Shown: piece after piece, positions 27,310 to 40,018 of the stretch
How the letters are laid out: every line of letters starts with the position of its first letter
Position numbering within the stretch: position 1 is the stretch's first letter
Origin: Moringa oleifera
Taxonomy: Eukaryota; Streptophyta; Magnoliopsida; Brassicales; Moringaceae
NCBI GenBank assembly: GCA_021397835.1
Contig: JAJFZO010000407.1
Span: forward strand, 1,054,001 to 1,118,000
Reading direction: 5' to 3'
Length of the DNA stretch: 64,000 nucleotides
Notes under the pieces: generated by a model
Seen by the model: the letters and a program-made list of their open reading frames with translations, nothing else
Databases searched by the model: none
Told to the model about the DNA's origin: nothing
Translations under genes and position numbers: made by a program

Positions 27310-28500
27310 CTGTGCCAGAATAATATGGAAAACAATAGGTATTCTTCTTACCAAAATAAAAAACAAGCAAATGAAAACCAATCAGAACATGAAATTGTTA
27401 AAACAAACTTTAAACATTTTGTGTAAGACCAATTATGCCGTGGAAATAATTTAAATTTGATCGAGTAAGCAACAAAGGAGCAAGATTTAAGATTTACTGG
27501 CAATATGCTGGACCATATCTCTGCTATGGATTACCAACACAACAAGTTGGACTGCTTTACTTTTAACCGAGAACATATATTTGCCAGATCAAATTTTAAG
27601 AAAAATGGCAATTAACAAAAGTGACTCGCTAAGGTTCACTTGACTGTTCGATTCAGTGACCAACTTAAATTTGATAAAAAGAATACCAACAGAACAAAGT
27701 TGCAAAATTCATCAGCCATGCCTTACTGAACTGATCATTATCAGAATCCTAGCTCTGCCAAAAGGGAAAATAACCAGCATAACCAAAAATAAGCACTGCC
27801 CAATCTCCGGTTCTGAATCATTGAACTACCTCGCACAAAGCCACCAAGAAAGCTACTACAGAGAAGAAACCATGCTAAGCAAAAACCCTAATGCGTGCAC
27901 GGACTGACAAATCACCATTTAAACCCACTAAAACTCAGCAATGACACCATGCACTGAGAAGAAAGAGATAAAGATCTATTCTTTTAAGCATAAGTAACTA
28001 AATCGAGTCAAAAACCATTGAATCCGATTAAAAGCATAGAGAACACACCCAATTGAAATAAAAAAAAATAAAATAAAATTAGGGATTTGAAACTTACAAT
28101 TAAAAGAGTAACAGAACAACCTTGACGGTGCTAACGCATATGGTTGCTTAAGCAAATGCCCCACGCTCTATAGATACAAAAAAGGTGGCGTATGACATGA
28201 AAAGTGGGTGCAGGCCAAAAAACTCCTCACAGATACGGAGACACAAGGGTGGGAGGGGAGAGAGAGAATTCCAGAGTGACAGAGACACTGAGAAGCAGAG
28301 AGAGAGTGTGTTCCGGCTTGTTGAAATGGAGAGGAGGTCGAGTAGAGGGCGAGACGGAGGCGCAGCCACTCTCTCTCTCTCTTTTTCTCCGACACAAAGA
28401 GCGGTCGATGTGTCCCAAGGCCCAGAGCAAGGCGCTGGTGACCGTTCGTCAATTACAACATTTGTGTTCCGTGACAGAGACATCTCTTTGGCTTCTTAAC
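27310..28500 (-). promoter_or_regulatory. SPY leader exon, leader intron and proximal promoter
   Basis: The frame upstream of the SPY start is closed by a good acceptor (AG at 27311-27310), so the leader is spliced. The best donor is GTAAGT at 28097-28092, which predicts a leader intron of about 790 bp; a weaker donor is at 28120. Upstream, 28.2-28.5 kb is purine/pyrimidine-rich with a CT repeat near 28370, as is common in plant 5' leaders. The transcription start cannot be placed exactly. Confidence 0.5.
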
Positions 28501-28704
28501 TCCTTTTTATCTCCCTCAGCTATTTTTCACTATTTACTCTCCTTTTATTTTTTCACCTGCGACGTCCAAAATCTAGGGGCTCCTGTTGTCGGTTAGCGGC
28601 TCTATGACTGGCTAACCATGTTGCTGCTGCCCACAGCCATCACCGCTTCCATTACTAAAACTTCAAAATAAGTTTTATTATTTATATTAAAGTAATTAGT
28701 CTCT

Positions 28705-28760
28705 TAATTAGAATTAATGGACTCAATAATTTTAATTAGAATTAATGGACTCAATAATTT
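28705..28760 (+). repeat. 28-bp tandem repeat, two copies
   Basis: The 28-bp unit starting TAATTAGAATTAATGG occurs twice head to tail upstream of SPY, essentially without differences, implying a recent duplication. Confidence 0.75.
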
Positions 28761-28924
28761 TAAGTTAATCATGTAAGACAAAGAGAGTTATGAAATCAAG
28801 GTATCTTGGATAGATTTTTCCGTATTTAAACGAGGTTGTGTAAGTAGTAGGTCAATTGAAAAAGTCTACCTTGTTATAAAAGTAGTAAATAATTTAATAT
28901 ATTAATAATAAAAAATAAAGAATT

Positions 28925-29400
28925 AATTATATCATAAAAAATTATATTTTATTTATATTTTTAAATTAAAATTTTAAAAATTATATTTATTTAAAATTTA
29001 TATTTTTATTAAAATTTTAATCTCAAATTTTTATTTATAATTTTTATTAATATTAATAATTTTTTATATATACATACAAGTGACTTTTATTTATATAATT
29101 ATTTTAATATTTTATTAAATATTATCAAAATAAATAAAATATTTTTTATTTACATTAAATTTAATAAAAATATATAAAAATAATATTTTATTTATTTTTG
29201 ATAGTATTTAATAAAATATTAAAATAATTATACAAGTGAAAATTACATGTATATCATATGTGTACACAAAATCATTAATATTAATAAAATTTTAAAATAA
29301 AAATTTTACATTAAAAATTTAATAAAAATTTAAATTTTACATAAATGTAATTTTTTTTATAGATCTTAATTTAAAATCATGAACAAAATACATACGTTTT
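28925..29400. repeat. Long AT-rich inverted repeat (MITE-like hairpin)
   Basis: Inner arms at about 29094-29143 and 29182-29232 are reverse complements over roughly 50 bp with only two or three differences. The spacer is about 38 bp. Weaker symmetry continues outward to about 28.93 and 29.40 kb. There is no coding capacity. The structure resembles a foldback or MITE element, but I could not define target-site duplications. Confidence 0.55.
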
Positions 29401-31150
29401 TAATATAATTAACCTAAAAAATAATGTACTTAAACCTTATTTGAATTTTTTTTATGATTGTGTTCATATTTATTTTGATAATTTTGATCATGTGATATAA
29501 ATTTATGATCATTTTTTAATAAAATTTATTTGTTTCTGTTATTTAAATAGTTTAGTTTTTTTTTATTGATTTCTTGTTACTACTGTAATTTGTTCAATTT
29601 AATTTCGATTTAGTGTTTTTTCTGTCTTGAGACATGTTGATTGTATTTTTTAAAACCTTGCATCGAGCTTTTTTTTCTTTTCTTTAACGAAAAAATTGTG
29701 TTTTGGATATTTTATAATTTTTGAGTTTTTAATTTTTTTTTTTGAATTTAAGTTACGAGATAGTATGAGTTCATAATCTAAAATTAATTTAAGACAATAA
29801 AGCGAGTAGTCTATATTTTTTTTTGTAATATTGAATGTTGAAAAAGAGTTATATATACAGTATAAGTTTCACTTATTAGATTAATTTAAAATTATTGTGG
29901 TGGCGTACATGTAACTTATTTTATTTTATTCTTATTTTTCAAAATATCCATGACAATGATTACTATTTTTAAAGTACATATATTATTTTAATTTAAAATG
30001 TTTAAAATTTTTTATTTTAATTTGTAATTTAAATTACACTTTAATAAATGTACCAATATATTTATCAATTGATAAACTACCATAATCATTTACAGCAATG
30101 AAATGAACATATTGATCAATCATATTTTTGCATAAACCATTGTCTAAAAAGGAGGCACCATGAACGATGGAGGAGTGCAATATAGTAAAAAGTGCAAATC
30201 TCAGCTTTTTACTTGTGAGATCAAATTTACCTTCAAAAGAAAAAATAATAGTAGCCTTCATTTGACTATTGTTATTTTTGTGTTTTTAGTATTATTTAAT
30301 TCATCAATATACATAGTTTAAGATCATTTATCATTCAATATATAAATTATTAATTTTTTATTCAGTGTGCATGTATTTTAAAATGAGAAGTTGCAAGAGT
30401 AAAAATGAGTCCTTTAGAGACTTAAACCAAGTTCATTAAGCATCCAAACAAGCTCATAAACTCTCACCTAGTTACACCGTCCAAATGTTTGACCTAATTC
30501 ATATTCGAATATTATGGATTTGGTCCAAGTAACTTTGATTCAGCTTTTTAGAAAAGCTTTTAGTAGCAAAAAAATGACTTCAGTAACTTCGTTTTTAACC
30601 TTCTAACCATTCAAAAGCCTTCTGCTACAATGAACTTGCAATTGACTTTTGTATCTTTCAATGAAATGATCAAATACATATGTATTTCATGAATAAGTAC
30701 TACTTATTTTTTTTCCCATTTAAGCTCATTGATATGTAAACCTGAAGTATGAATATCTCATTCGAATTTGGGTTTAATCTCAAGAATCTCATTACTCCCT
30801 TTTTTTTTTTTTACTAACAAAAGCATCGAGATGACTTTGAGGCATATCTATGCTTATCACTTCTTCATTTTTGCAAATATCTTTCATGGAACTTTGTTAA
30901 AATCTAGTTAACAAAGACCTAGCCTTTTTATACATTTCTTGCAATATCAATTATAACATTTTGTGAGAACATTAGATACCAAAGCCATGACTCTATGCTA
31001 AGTGAGATTATCCTCAAATCAAGATTAATGACCAAACCATCGAAGGCAACCATTGCCTTTACGATTCTTCCATCACAGTTGCCTCTCATATAGGTAACTA
31101 CTGCTTGTCTCGTGTTCACTGCTTCTTCTATCCCTCTTGCCTACACTTCT
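29400..31150. other. AT-rich intergenic DNA
   Basis: No gene, RNA gene or clear repeat recognised. Reading frames here are short and lack recognisable motifs. Confidence 0.5.
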
Positions 31151-31799
31151 TTTATTCATGTTATGGTTGCACTCATGCCAATGATGGATTTGTTAATCTG
31201 GCCTCAACACCAATCATAAGACTTGTCAGCCTCACTACCTAACGTTTTTGCCTCTTACAATGTTAAAATGTTCTATGATTACTCAACCACCATATCCATC
31301 CCATTCAAGAATGTAAGATTTCCAAGAATGCATGAGTTTTTAAAAAACCAAGAAATTTTGCCCCTACACCCTATTAAAGAAAGACTCTTGGCCATGAACC
31401 TAAAAGTGGAACATATGGTTTAACTCCTTCAAACCCGTTCATCATAATTTTTTCTCCACCACTCTTCTTGTCTAGAAACCTACAATGACTAAGAATTTCA
31501 TGAAAAAAAAAACTAAGGAAACAACACTAAAAAAATCGAGCTCTAGGATTTTTGTCATTAACGAGAATCATCCCCTATCAAAGCTTACATATTTCAAAAG
31601 AAAGAAGCAAAAGGTGATTAAAACCTCATTAGCTCTTATCCAAAAGGCCCTCATGCAAATGACATGAAACATGAAAGCTTGAAGAAGCAAGTAACTTTTT
31701 TGAATCAAAAGATTTTAATGTAGAAGAACGTCAACCATGTCTCACTCGTCTTAGAATACGAGTCTTTCTTCACCTAAGACATTCCACAAGCCCCCTTAT

Positions 31800-33010
31800 G
31801 CCTCTAAAATTCAACAGACCCATAATCAATCCTATGAAAAAATGTCGGATCTTAAAGATCATTTGGAGTATTTAAGAATCCTTATGGTTGTCCAAGATGC
31901 CTTAAAGATCATACTGTGCAAATTATTTTCAATCATGCTAAGCAAAGTAGCTTGGTCTTTGTATTCCTCCTTAAAGCTAGGTAAGATTAACAGTTTTCAA
32001 ATCTTTAAGTACCTTTTTTTTTTCTAAATTCATAAGCAATATGGTCAAAAAAGAAGTATTTATTGTACTTTTTTCAAGTAAAGTAAAAACTGAGTAAAAC
32101 ACTTAAGGGAGTTCATGCGAAGATTCATATAAGTTGCATTAAAGTAAAAGAGCTTTTTCCAATGATCATTGTCTCGACAATGAAAGAGGGACTACAATCG
32201 TGCCAATTCAACAATGTCTTGAGTAGAATCATATTTGAAATGATGGAATGCATTGCTGATCAAGATCGAGAAATATATCAACTAAGAAGAATATATTAAA
32301 AGACAATTGAAGTCACTACAAAATTTAAGAGCATTGCTACTTCAACAGCTACAAAAGAAAAGGTTTATTAAATAATAACAAAAGCTAACCAAGACAAAGC
32401 TCTAGAAGATGAGAGCCTAAAGAAGAAAAACGAAGTACATGCCCATGATAATCTTTAAGAGGTATATCTACTTGAAAAAAGAAATAGAAAACCTAATTAA
32501 AAAATGGCACATTTCAAGCTAAATTAATAAAAGAGAAAGCCTAAAAAGAGTAAACGATAGAAAAGGTTCCCCGATATGGGAACTTGCTCAAAATAGTAAG
32601 CCATACAATAACCTCGAGAACTTAGAAAACATTTAGCTCCATTGATTCCTCCATAACAATAATGGTCAATCCTAATCAAACGTAAAACTAAGATCAATGA
32701 GTCATTAATGCTTTAACAGGTAGATTAGCCTTTGATGGAGAAATCATCTCCCAATAGAAGGCATATATATAAAAAAAAGGTGGGAAGGTTGATCGGAAGC
32801 TAAAAAAGCTCACATTGGGATGCTATCTCTTTTATGCAAGAAAACTTTCAATGAATCCTAACGCCCCATGATGACGCATTAGTCATCACCGTTCTTATCG
32901 CCAACTACAATATGAAAATGATACTACTAAACACCGAAAGCTTGGTGAAAGTTTTATATTATAAGACATTACTAAAGCTTAAGCATGATCTAATAAAGTT
33001 GCTAAGTGTA
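31800..33010 (+). mobile_element. Degenerate Ty3/gypsy gag-protease remnant
   Basis: Around 31842-32010 the frame reads like the plant retrotransposon gag domain: a DHLEYLRILMVVQDA block, then a WSLYSSLKLGKINSF block matching the family's W-[FY]-x-L-x-x-x-I-x-S-F pattern. About 0.9 kb further on (32863-33010) lies the block HDDALVITVLIANYN, followed by a decayed aspartic protease active site in which the usual D-[NT]-G-S-S has become N-T-E-S. Frameshifts and stops occur throughout. LTRs, reverse transcriptase and integrase were not found. The element is certainly inactive. Confidence 0.65.
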
Positions 33011-33019
33011 TAGTATGAT

Positions 33020-34502
33020 GGAATTCAAATATATCAAATATGAAATTTAGAAGCAAACATAAGGATATAAGCGAAAAAATGATAAACTAAATCTTAAGTA
33101 AGATTAGATTTTAATTTGTAATAGATTGCCTTGATTAAATAGATGAGAAATCACACACACTTCATACATCTTCTCTAAGCTTTGAACTTAAAGTAAATAG
33201 TTTCGATAAAATTACTCAAAAAATTTTCGAAGAAATTTTCAAATTGATCTCAACTTATCAAAATATATTTCAAAAAAATAATTAAAAATAAAATCAAAAG
33301 AAAAAAGTGTTTACAAGCATAATTAAGCGAACGAGAGAAATGATGTTATTGATATGTAACTGGATTACCATGACCTTTACCATCAAAAAAAGGATTGACA
33401 ATGTCACTTGACGTATAACTTTTTTGAAGCAGCAAAATTTGATACTATCGATCATTACTGTAACTATCGATGATGAACATTATTAAATGTTTACAAGTAA
33501 ATTACTTTAATAATTTTATCTTATTTATTTTAATTATTTATATTAAAAATATTATAATAATTTGTTATATCATTTAAATTAATTTTTATTTAAAATTTTA
33601 AATTTTTTATTAAAAATATTAATTTTATTTTTATTAAAATAATAAAAAAATAATCGTCGGCCAAATTAGTCACGTGTCTCAAAGTGGCCTGCACATTTTC
33701 CCATGGTATAGACAGTTATGTTTATTCAGCCAATAAGAAAGAGCAAAGAATTATTATTTTTAATTCTAAAACTACAATTATTTTTACAGTTTATATTAAT
33801 TTATTATAATGGATATTTGTTTTGCTGCTACCCATGCTTTTGCTTTCATTTTACGTTCCTTCTTCTTGAAACTTCTTTGGTCTTCCAATTCTGCAAACCC
33901 AACATCATTAAATAATGAAATAATTCCATGCAAGTCATTACATAACTTGATATTTGATGACATAAAAGTTTATTGAAGGGTAAATACAAAAAAATTAAAT
34001 TATATCTATTTTTAAATTTTAAATTATGATATATTTATTAGATCAATTTGTTATTTAATTTTTTAATTTAATTAATTTAAAAATATAATTTTAATTTTTA
34101 TAATAGTAATTTGATAACTTATTTATATTTGTAAAAGATTTTAAGTCAATATTCTCTCTATAAAATCTCTAATTTAAATATTTTAAAATTTTATAATAGT
34201 AACTTGATAATTTATTTATATTTATAAAAGATTTTATATTCTTTGACTTGCAATTTATCACAAAAATAAATAAAATATAAATAATTAACTATATATAGAA
34301 TTCTTAACCCTCTAACTTCATAATATATCAAACTAAAAGAATTAAATATTCAAAGATGTAGGAACAACTAATCTTGAATTAACTATTTGTCTATTATATT
34401 CTAAAAGATTTTTATGTAATTTTAAGAAAAAATAATAATAAATGAGGAATTTTGATTAAAATAAATTTGAAAACAAATTTCCTCATATTTTACTATGCAT
34501 CC

Positions 34503-34537
<35 letters not shown>

Positions 34538-35580
34538 CATGTAAAAAGTGACTCTTTTGTAATAAAATCAATTTTTTGCTAATTTAATTAATATTATTTA
34601 TAAAAATAATTAATTTTATAAATATATCTTATTATTTAAATAATAATAATTAAAATAGATCTATGCATTGATTTTATTTATTTTACTATATAATTAACAT
34701 CTATTTCAAAAATCAACATAAATAAAATGATAATAAGAATAAACACAAGCATCTCAAAAAATATTGATGTAATTAAAAAATACTGATAACAAAGAAGTTT
34801 TGATTTCCAATGAATTTGAAAAATAATTTTCCTCGTTATTGCATTATGGATCCATTTTATATTCCTCTTAAAACAAAAAAATATTTTGTAATGAGATTAA
34901 ATTTTTTTATTAAATTAATTTATATTGTTATAAAAATAATTAATTTATAAAATGTTTCATATTAATAAAAAGTAAATATTTAAAAAAGATCTTAAAGTGA
35001 ACCAAAATTGAATTTGATTCATTTTACATTTGATTTTTTAATTTAATTCAATTTAAATGTTATTAAAAATTTTAAAAATTGAGATATTTAAATTAAAATT
35101 ATTGTATGATAAATTTTAACTTGAAAATTTACATATATATATATAATTCAAACTATCATCATAAGAAAATTAAAAAATTAAAAACCAAAAATATTTTTAA
35201 AAAAATTTGTACCATCAAAAGTTTGAAAAATTTATAAAAAATAATTTATAATTTTGAGATTATTTAAATTTAAATAAATAATTTAAAATAAAGTATAAAT
35301 TTTATTTGAATATTTCCATTATAAAATATTTTTAATTTTTTATAATTAATTTTTATCAAAATTCAATTTAAAGATAAATGATATTTTTGAGGTAAAATTA
35401 AATCAAATTGAAACTTAAAATTTGAATTAAAAACATATTAAGTTGATAATTTGTTTACCGTTTATGAAAAAAATTAAAATAAATTTTATTTTTATATGTT
35501 CATTTTTGAAAAATCAACATAAATAAAATCAGAACAAAAATAAACACACTGATTGGAAATTATAAACGTGGGCTTTTAAT
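33020..35580. repeat. AT-rich intergenic DNA with internal duplications
   Basis: No gene is seen. A 47-bp segment is repeated at 34097-34143 and 34189-34236. A diverged segment of about 210 bp is repeated at 34445-34665 and 34795-35005. A TA microsatellite lies at 34505-34535. The part from about 35.04 to 35.42 kb resembles, in reverse orientation, the AT-rich repeat family seen elsewhere. Confidence 0.5.
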
Positions 35581-35778
35581 AGGGGACCAACCATTAAAAG
35601 TTTGGATGGTGGAGAAGATTGACTTTTAGCTTTACCTTCCCTTCCTTCATTCCCCTTTCCATTTAATGAGTCTCTCTCTTGCTGCTACTGCTCCATTCCA
35701 TCATCTCTCTTCCTCTCTTTCTCTCTTCCTCCCCATCCATCAAAGCAAAACAGAGTCTACAGCTGCCTTTCAGTCAAT

Positions 35779-36135
35779 GTAAGTTCTCCGAGCTCTTTAA
35801 TTTCTCTTAATTTCTTCTTCAATGCTCATCAATCGCTACAAAACTGAACAAATTCAATTGTTGAGTTCCATAGTTGCTTAATCTTCCAGGCCCTGTTAGT
35901 TAAGATTTCTTTCAGCCTGCAGATCAGTAAAATTTCTGGCACGAATCCAAAACATTCTCTTTTACTTGTGGCAGGTTATAGCTTTCTCTTTCTTCTTCCT
36001 TGAAGATGGTACTTCTACCGAAAAGCAACCTGTTATATCTTCATATTGCCTCTTCTGCATGTAAAATATGATTAAATCATAATCTTCCCATAGAAAATCT
36101 TATGACGATCTCTTGTTTTACTTTTTTTTTTTTGT

Positions 36136-36173
<38 letters not shown>

Positions 36174-36205
36174 GGGGGGGTTTGTTGTTTTCTTATGTGA
36201 AGCAG
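35779..36205 (+). other. Predicted leader intron of the WD40 gene
   Basis: A consensus donor (GTAAGT at 35779) and an acceptor (AG at 36204-36205) bracket the 5' leader upstream of the start at 36230. An alternative acceptor is at about 35972. The intron carries the T12/G37 tract at 36122-36172. Predicted from splice consensus only. Confidence 0.5.
36122..36180 (+). repeat. T12 plus 37-nt G homopolymer
   Basis: Twelve T, then GT, then 37 consecutive G (36136-36172), one T and seven more G. It lies 50 bp upstream of the WD40 start codon and, if the leader intron is right, inside it. The open frame runs through it by chance as poly-glycine. Confidence 0.9.
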
Positions 36206-36229
36206 AGATTCAAGGGTTTGTCATCAATC

Positions 36230-37240
36230 ATGCAAGGCAGCTCAGAGAAGGCACCGGGGGTCTATACTTATATGGCTCAGTGGCCGGTGTACTCGCTGGC
36301 TTGGTCTCTTCGCCATGATAAGAAGGGTCGCTTAGCCATCGGCAGCTCCATTGAAGATTACACGAACAAGGTGGAGCTCGTCGAGTTCAGCCACGACACA
36401 TCCCACTTCACGTCCGACAACCGCTTGGTTTTCGACCACCCTTATGCACCCACGAATCTCATGTTCTTCCCGTCCGAGGACACCTCGAACCCTGATCTTA
36501 TCGCCACCTCCGGTGACTACCTACGTGTCTGGGAAATCCAGGGTGACCACGTCGAGCTGAAGGCTCTCCTTAATGGGAACAAGAGCAGTGAGTTCAGTTC
36601 GGCGATAACTTCGTTTGACTGGGCGGGGTTTGACCGGAGACGAGTGGCTACAGCCAGTGTGGACACTACCTGCACCGTCTGGGACTTAGAGAAGGAAGCC
36701 GTGGATACCCAGTTGGTCGCCCATGATAAAGAGGTCTACGATATTTCATGGGGCGGATTCAATGTGTTTGCTTCGGTTTCTGGAGATGGGTCCCTTAGGG
36801 TTTTCGATTTAAGAGACAAAGAGAGGTCCACCATTATTTATGAAAACACTGTCAAGGACTGTCCCTCGCTGAGGCTCGAATGGAACAAAGGAGACCCGAG
36901 GTTCATCGCCACTGTAAGCATGGACAGCAACAAGGTGGTGATTCTCGACATTCGCTTTCCGACAAGCCCGTTGATGGAGCTCTGTAAGCATACGGGGTGC
37001 GTCAATGCCGTATCATGGGCACCGGTGATCGGACGGCAGCTATGCTCCGTGGGCGATGATTCAATGGCTTTGATATGGGAAGTGGTGGGGACTGGCTGCC
37101 CGCCGGAAAGTGGAGGTAACGTGGAACCAGAGATGTGGTATGGATCGACGGCTGAGATCAACTACGTCCGGTGGTCTCCGGTGGAGTTGAATTGCATCGC
37201 TATTGGTTTCTCGAACAAGTTGCAGCTCTTGAAGGTCTAA
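36230..37240 (+). CDS. WD40 repeat protein, LWD/TTG1 (AN11) family
   Basis: Beta-propeller scaffold of the AN11 family. LWD1/LWD2 act in the circadian clock; TTG1 acts in MYB-bHLH-WD40 complexes controlling anthocyanin and trichome fate. There is a single coding exon of 336 residues; the family has about 340. The chosen Met (MQGSSEKAPG) gives the family length, whereas an upstream in-frame ATG at 36113 would encode poly-glycine from the G tract. Diagnostic blocks: HPYAPTNLMFFPSEDTSNPD, DTTCTVWDLEKEAVDTQLVA, HDKEVYDISWGG, DGSLRVFDLRDKERSTIIYE and DSNKVVILDIRFPTSPLMEL, ending in KLQLLKV. The EKEAVDTQL block is nearer LWD than TTG1, but several otherwise invariant positions differ, so this may be a third, divergent clade. 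The coding region is much more GC-rich than its surroundings. Confidence 0.88.
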   Translation: MQGSSEKAPGVYTYMAQWPVYSLAWSLRHDKKGRLAIGSSIEDYTNKVELVEFSHDTSHFTSDNRLVFDHPYAPTNLMFFPSEDTSNPDLIATSGDYLRVWEIQGDHVELKALLNGNKSSEFSSAITSFDWAGFDRRRVATASVDTTCTVWDLEKEAVDTQLVAHDKEVYDISWGGFNVFASVSGDGSLRVFDLRDKERSTIIYENTVKDCPSLRLEWNKGDPRFIATVSMDSNKVVILDIRFPTSPLMELCKHTGCVNAVSWAPVIGRQLCSVGDDSMALIWEVVGTGCPPESGGNVEPEMWYGSTAEINYVRWSPVELNCIAIGFSNKLQLLKV

Positions 37241-37259
37241 TTGACGTAATAACTTACAA

Positions 37260-38079
37260 TGTTCGTCACTTTTGGTGAATGTGCTGAAATTACAGCCTAA
37301 AAAAAAATGAAAGGAACTATAAATAATTGCTTAGCTAAATATGATTTAAAACTATTGAGTTTTGTAATCTCTTTAATCAAATTTTAATTTTTAAAAATAT
37401 ATTTAAATAAATTTTTATATATTGATTTATTTAAATTAAATTTTAATTTAAAATAATTACAAAAAATTAATAAATTTTTTATTATTAAAATATCTAAAAA
37501 TTATTCAAATAAATTTTATACTTCATTTCTACTTTATAGCTTAAATTTAAAAATTTTTCAACTAATCAATTATGTTTTATAAATTTTTAAAATTTTTAAT
37601 AATATATTTTAAAAACTATTTTCAATATTAAAAAATTTTAAAATTTTCTTATATCGTAGTTTGAATATTTTTTATGTAAAAAATTACAAGTTAAAATTTA
37701 TCACAAAATATATCTAATTTAAATATTATTAATATTTAAATTTTTAATAAAATTTAATTTGGATAAAATTAAAATATTAAAATTCGTTTGGATTCGTTTC
37801 AAAAATAGATGTTTGACTGGAGAAAAAATAAATTTTAAGGTTTAAAATAATATTTATCATAATTATTTTTATTATATATAATATTTTGAAATTTAAATTA
37901 TGTTTAATTTTTTAAAAAATTATGATATATAATAATTTAACAAATTAATTGTTAAGTTTTAATTTTTTAATATTATATATTATGACAACATTTTTTAAAT
38001 TTTTTATAAACAATTAAACTTAAACTCGTATTTATATGTATTATAAATTATTATTCAATCAAAAATTTTCATAACTACC

Positions 38080-38126
<47 letters not shown>

Positions 38127-39300
38127 GTCAAAGATATCAATTAGATCAAATGTCTAATTGGATTGGGAAACATCAATTCAATAATTTAACACCCAAAAAA
38201 GTTTGTCTATTGATTTAATTTTTAAAATATTAAAATATATGCTATTAAAAAATGGAGTTACAAAAATTAATTGTCCATGTTGTTTTAAATTGTGAAATCC
38301 TGCCAATAAAATCGTGATCATGGCACCCAAGATATTTTCTTTTGTCTTTGTGATGTTAATTTAATCAAATTTTGACATTATATAATAAAAATATTAAATA
38401 AAAATATAAAACTTAAATTAAACTCATTTTTAATTTAAATATCAATAGATCAAGTATATATTTAATTTGATAATTTAATCTAAAACTTAAATTTTGTATA
38501 AAAAATTAAGATCATATAATTCCTAATACTTAAAAAATCATAAATTTTTTTATAACTGTAGCTTCAATATGTTTTTACATTTATGAAAAAATTTAAGTTA
38601 AAATTTATTATATAAGATATTTAATTTGAATATTTTTAATTTTTAATTTTTTTATAAAATTTAATTTAAAACAAATTGATAAGTTCAATTTGTCACTTTT
38701 CAAAACTTTCTCATAAATTTATCTTGAATCGGAATCTCTTGGTTCAATTTTATCCAAGCTTTGCTAATGGAGTAAATTTTTTTTTACCTTAAATTGTTCA
38801 AAATACGCGACATTTTTTACTTTTCATGAAGGATTAGATCCAATGATCGTGAACCTATGGGGGACTGATATTGCATATCATCCTTCAGGTATTGCATTAT
38901 TTTCTTGATAGCGGATCACACGTATAAGACCAACCAAGGTATTGGTCATAATCTACATAAAGGTGATCAAAGTTATAAGAGTTTGATTCATAATACGAGA
39001 TGAACATCAAGATTTTATTTTATATTATTTTATAATATAAAAATAAATTATATAAAATTTAAAAAAATAAATCATACACAAAATTAAGTTATTTTAATCT
39101 TTTCTCCATCTATCTTACCCAAATCAATTGCCAACGAAAACAATAAAATTTTAAAAACATTATACAATTACATTATTTAATTTTTCAATTGTTAAAAAAA
39201 ATAATTTTAAAAAGAAAAAATTGTAAGTAAAAAGTCCAGTCAAAGAAAATATATCAAAAAATGAACACATGATCACTGCCACAGCTTCCTGGTGGCCGTG
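37260..39300. repeat. AT-rich intergenic DNA, dispersed repeats and TA microsatellite
   Basis: No gene. Segments at about 37.44-37.82 and 38.38-38.70 kb share word order with the AT-rich family at 7.86-8.22 kb. A TA repeat of about 40 bp lies at 38084-38123. Confidence 0.5.
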
Positions 39301-40018
39301 CAAGTGATGGAACTCAATTTTTAAGTCTTTCTGTTTCTCCATTACCTCTTTCACTCCCGTTAGCGGACAGGACAAGAAAATCCGATCGCTGCTGAATCAA
39401 GCGTTCCCGATGGCGATGACCGTTGAAGGTGAAGATTTTTCATGTTTCCGTCTCTTTTTTTGGCTTAATTTGATATCAATTATTTGCAAATTTGGTGGAT
39501 TTGTGTTGCCATTGTTGATACGTTTACGATCAGTACAACTGAAAAATTGAGAAACTTCATATTGAAATTTAGGGTTTAAACTAACAAGCTTCATATGATT
39601 GAACTTGGGGATTTCATCGAATTGGAATGTCTTATGGTACTTTTAATTGTAGCTAGGGTTTATAGTGGAAAGTTCCTTTTTTTTTCCTTGAGAAGTGGTC
39701 GAAATTTTAGTTTTTATTGATGAATGCAGGAGCAGGGTCATGTATATGAATATTTGAGTTGCCAGATAGACCCCCTATGTAGAAAACGAAAATGCTTATT
39801 CAGTTTGATTCCCTTTGATTAAGTTGTTGATAGCACCCAACTATTTAATAATCAACCCCCTTGATGATTAGGTGAATCATGTCTTCAGTTAATTCAATTG
39901 GATTCTTTATGCACATAAGGTGATTTTTTTTTTCCAAGTTGCTATTCTAGTGCTGTGTTAATGCCTGGGATTAAGATATCTGTTTTTCGGTTGATATTTT
40001 TAGTCTTCTTTAGTACTG

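Noticed and set aside
36113..36229. In-frame upstream start giving a poly-glycine N-terminus on the WD40 protein
   Set aside because: The extension is a translation of the G homopolymer and lies within a likely leader intron.
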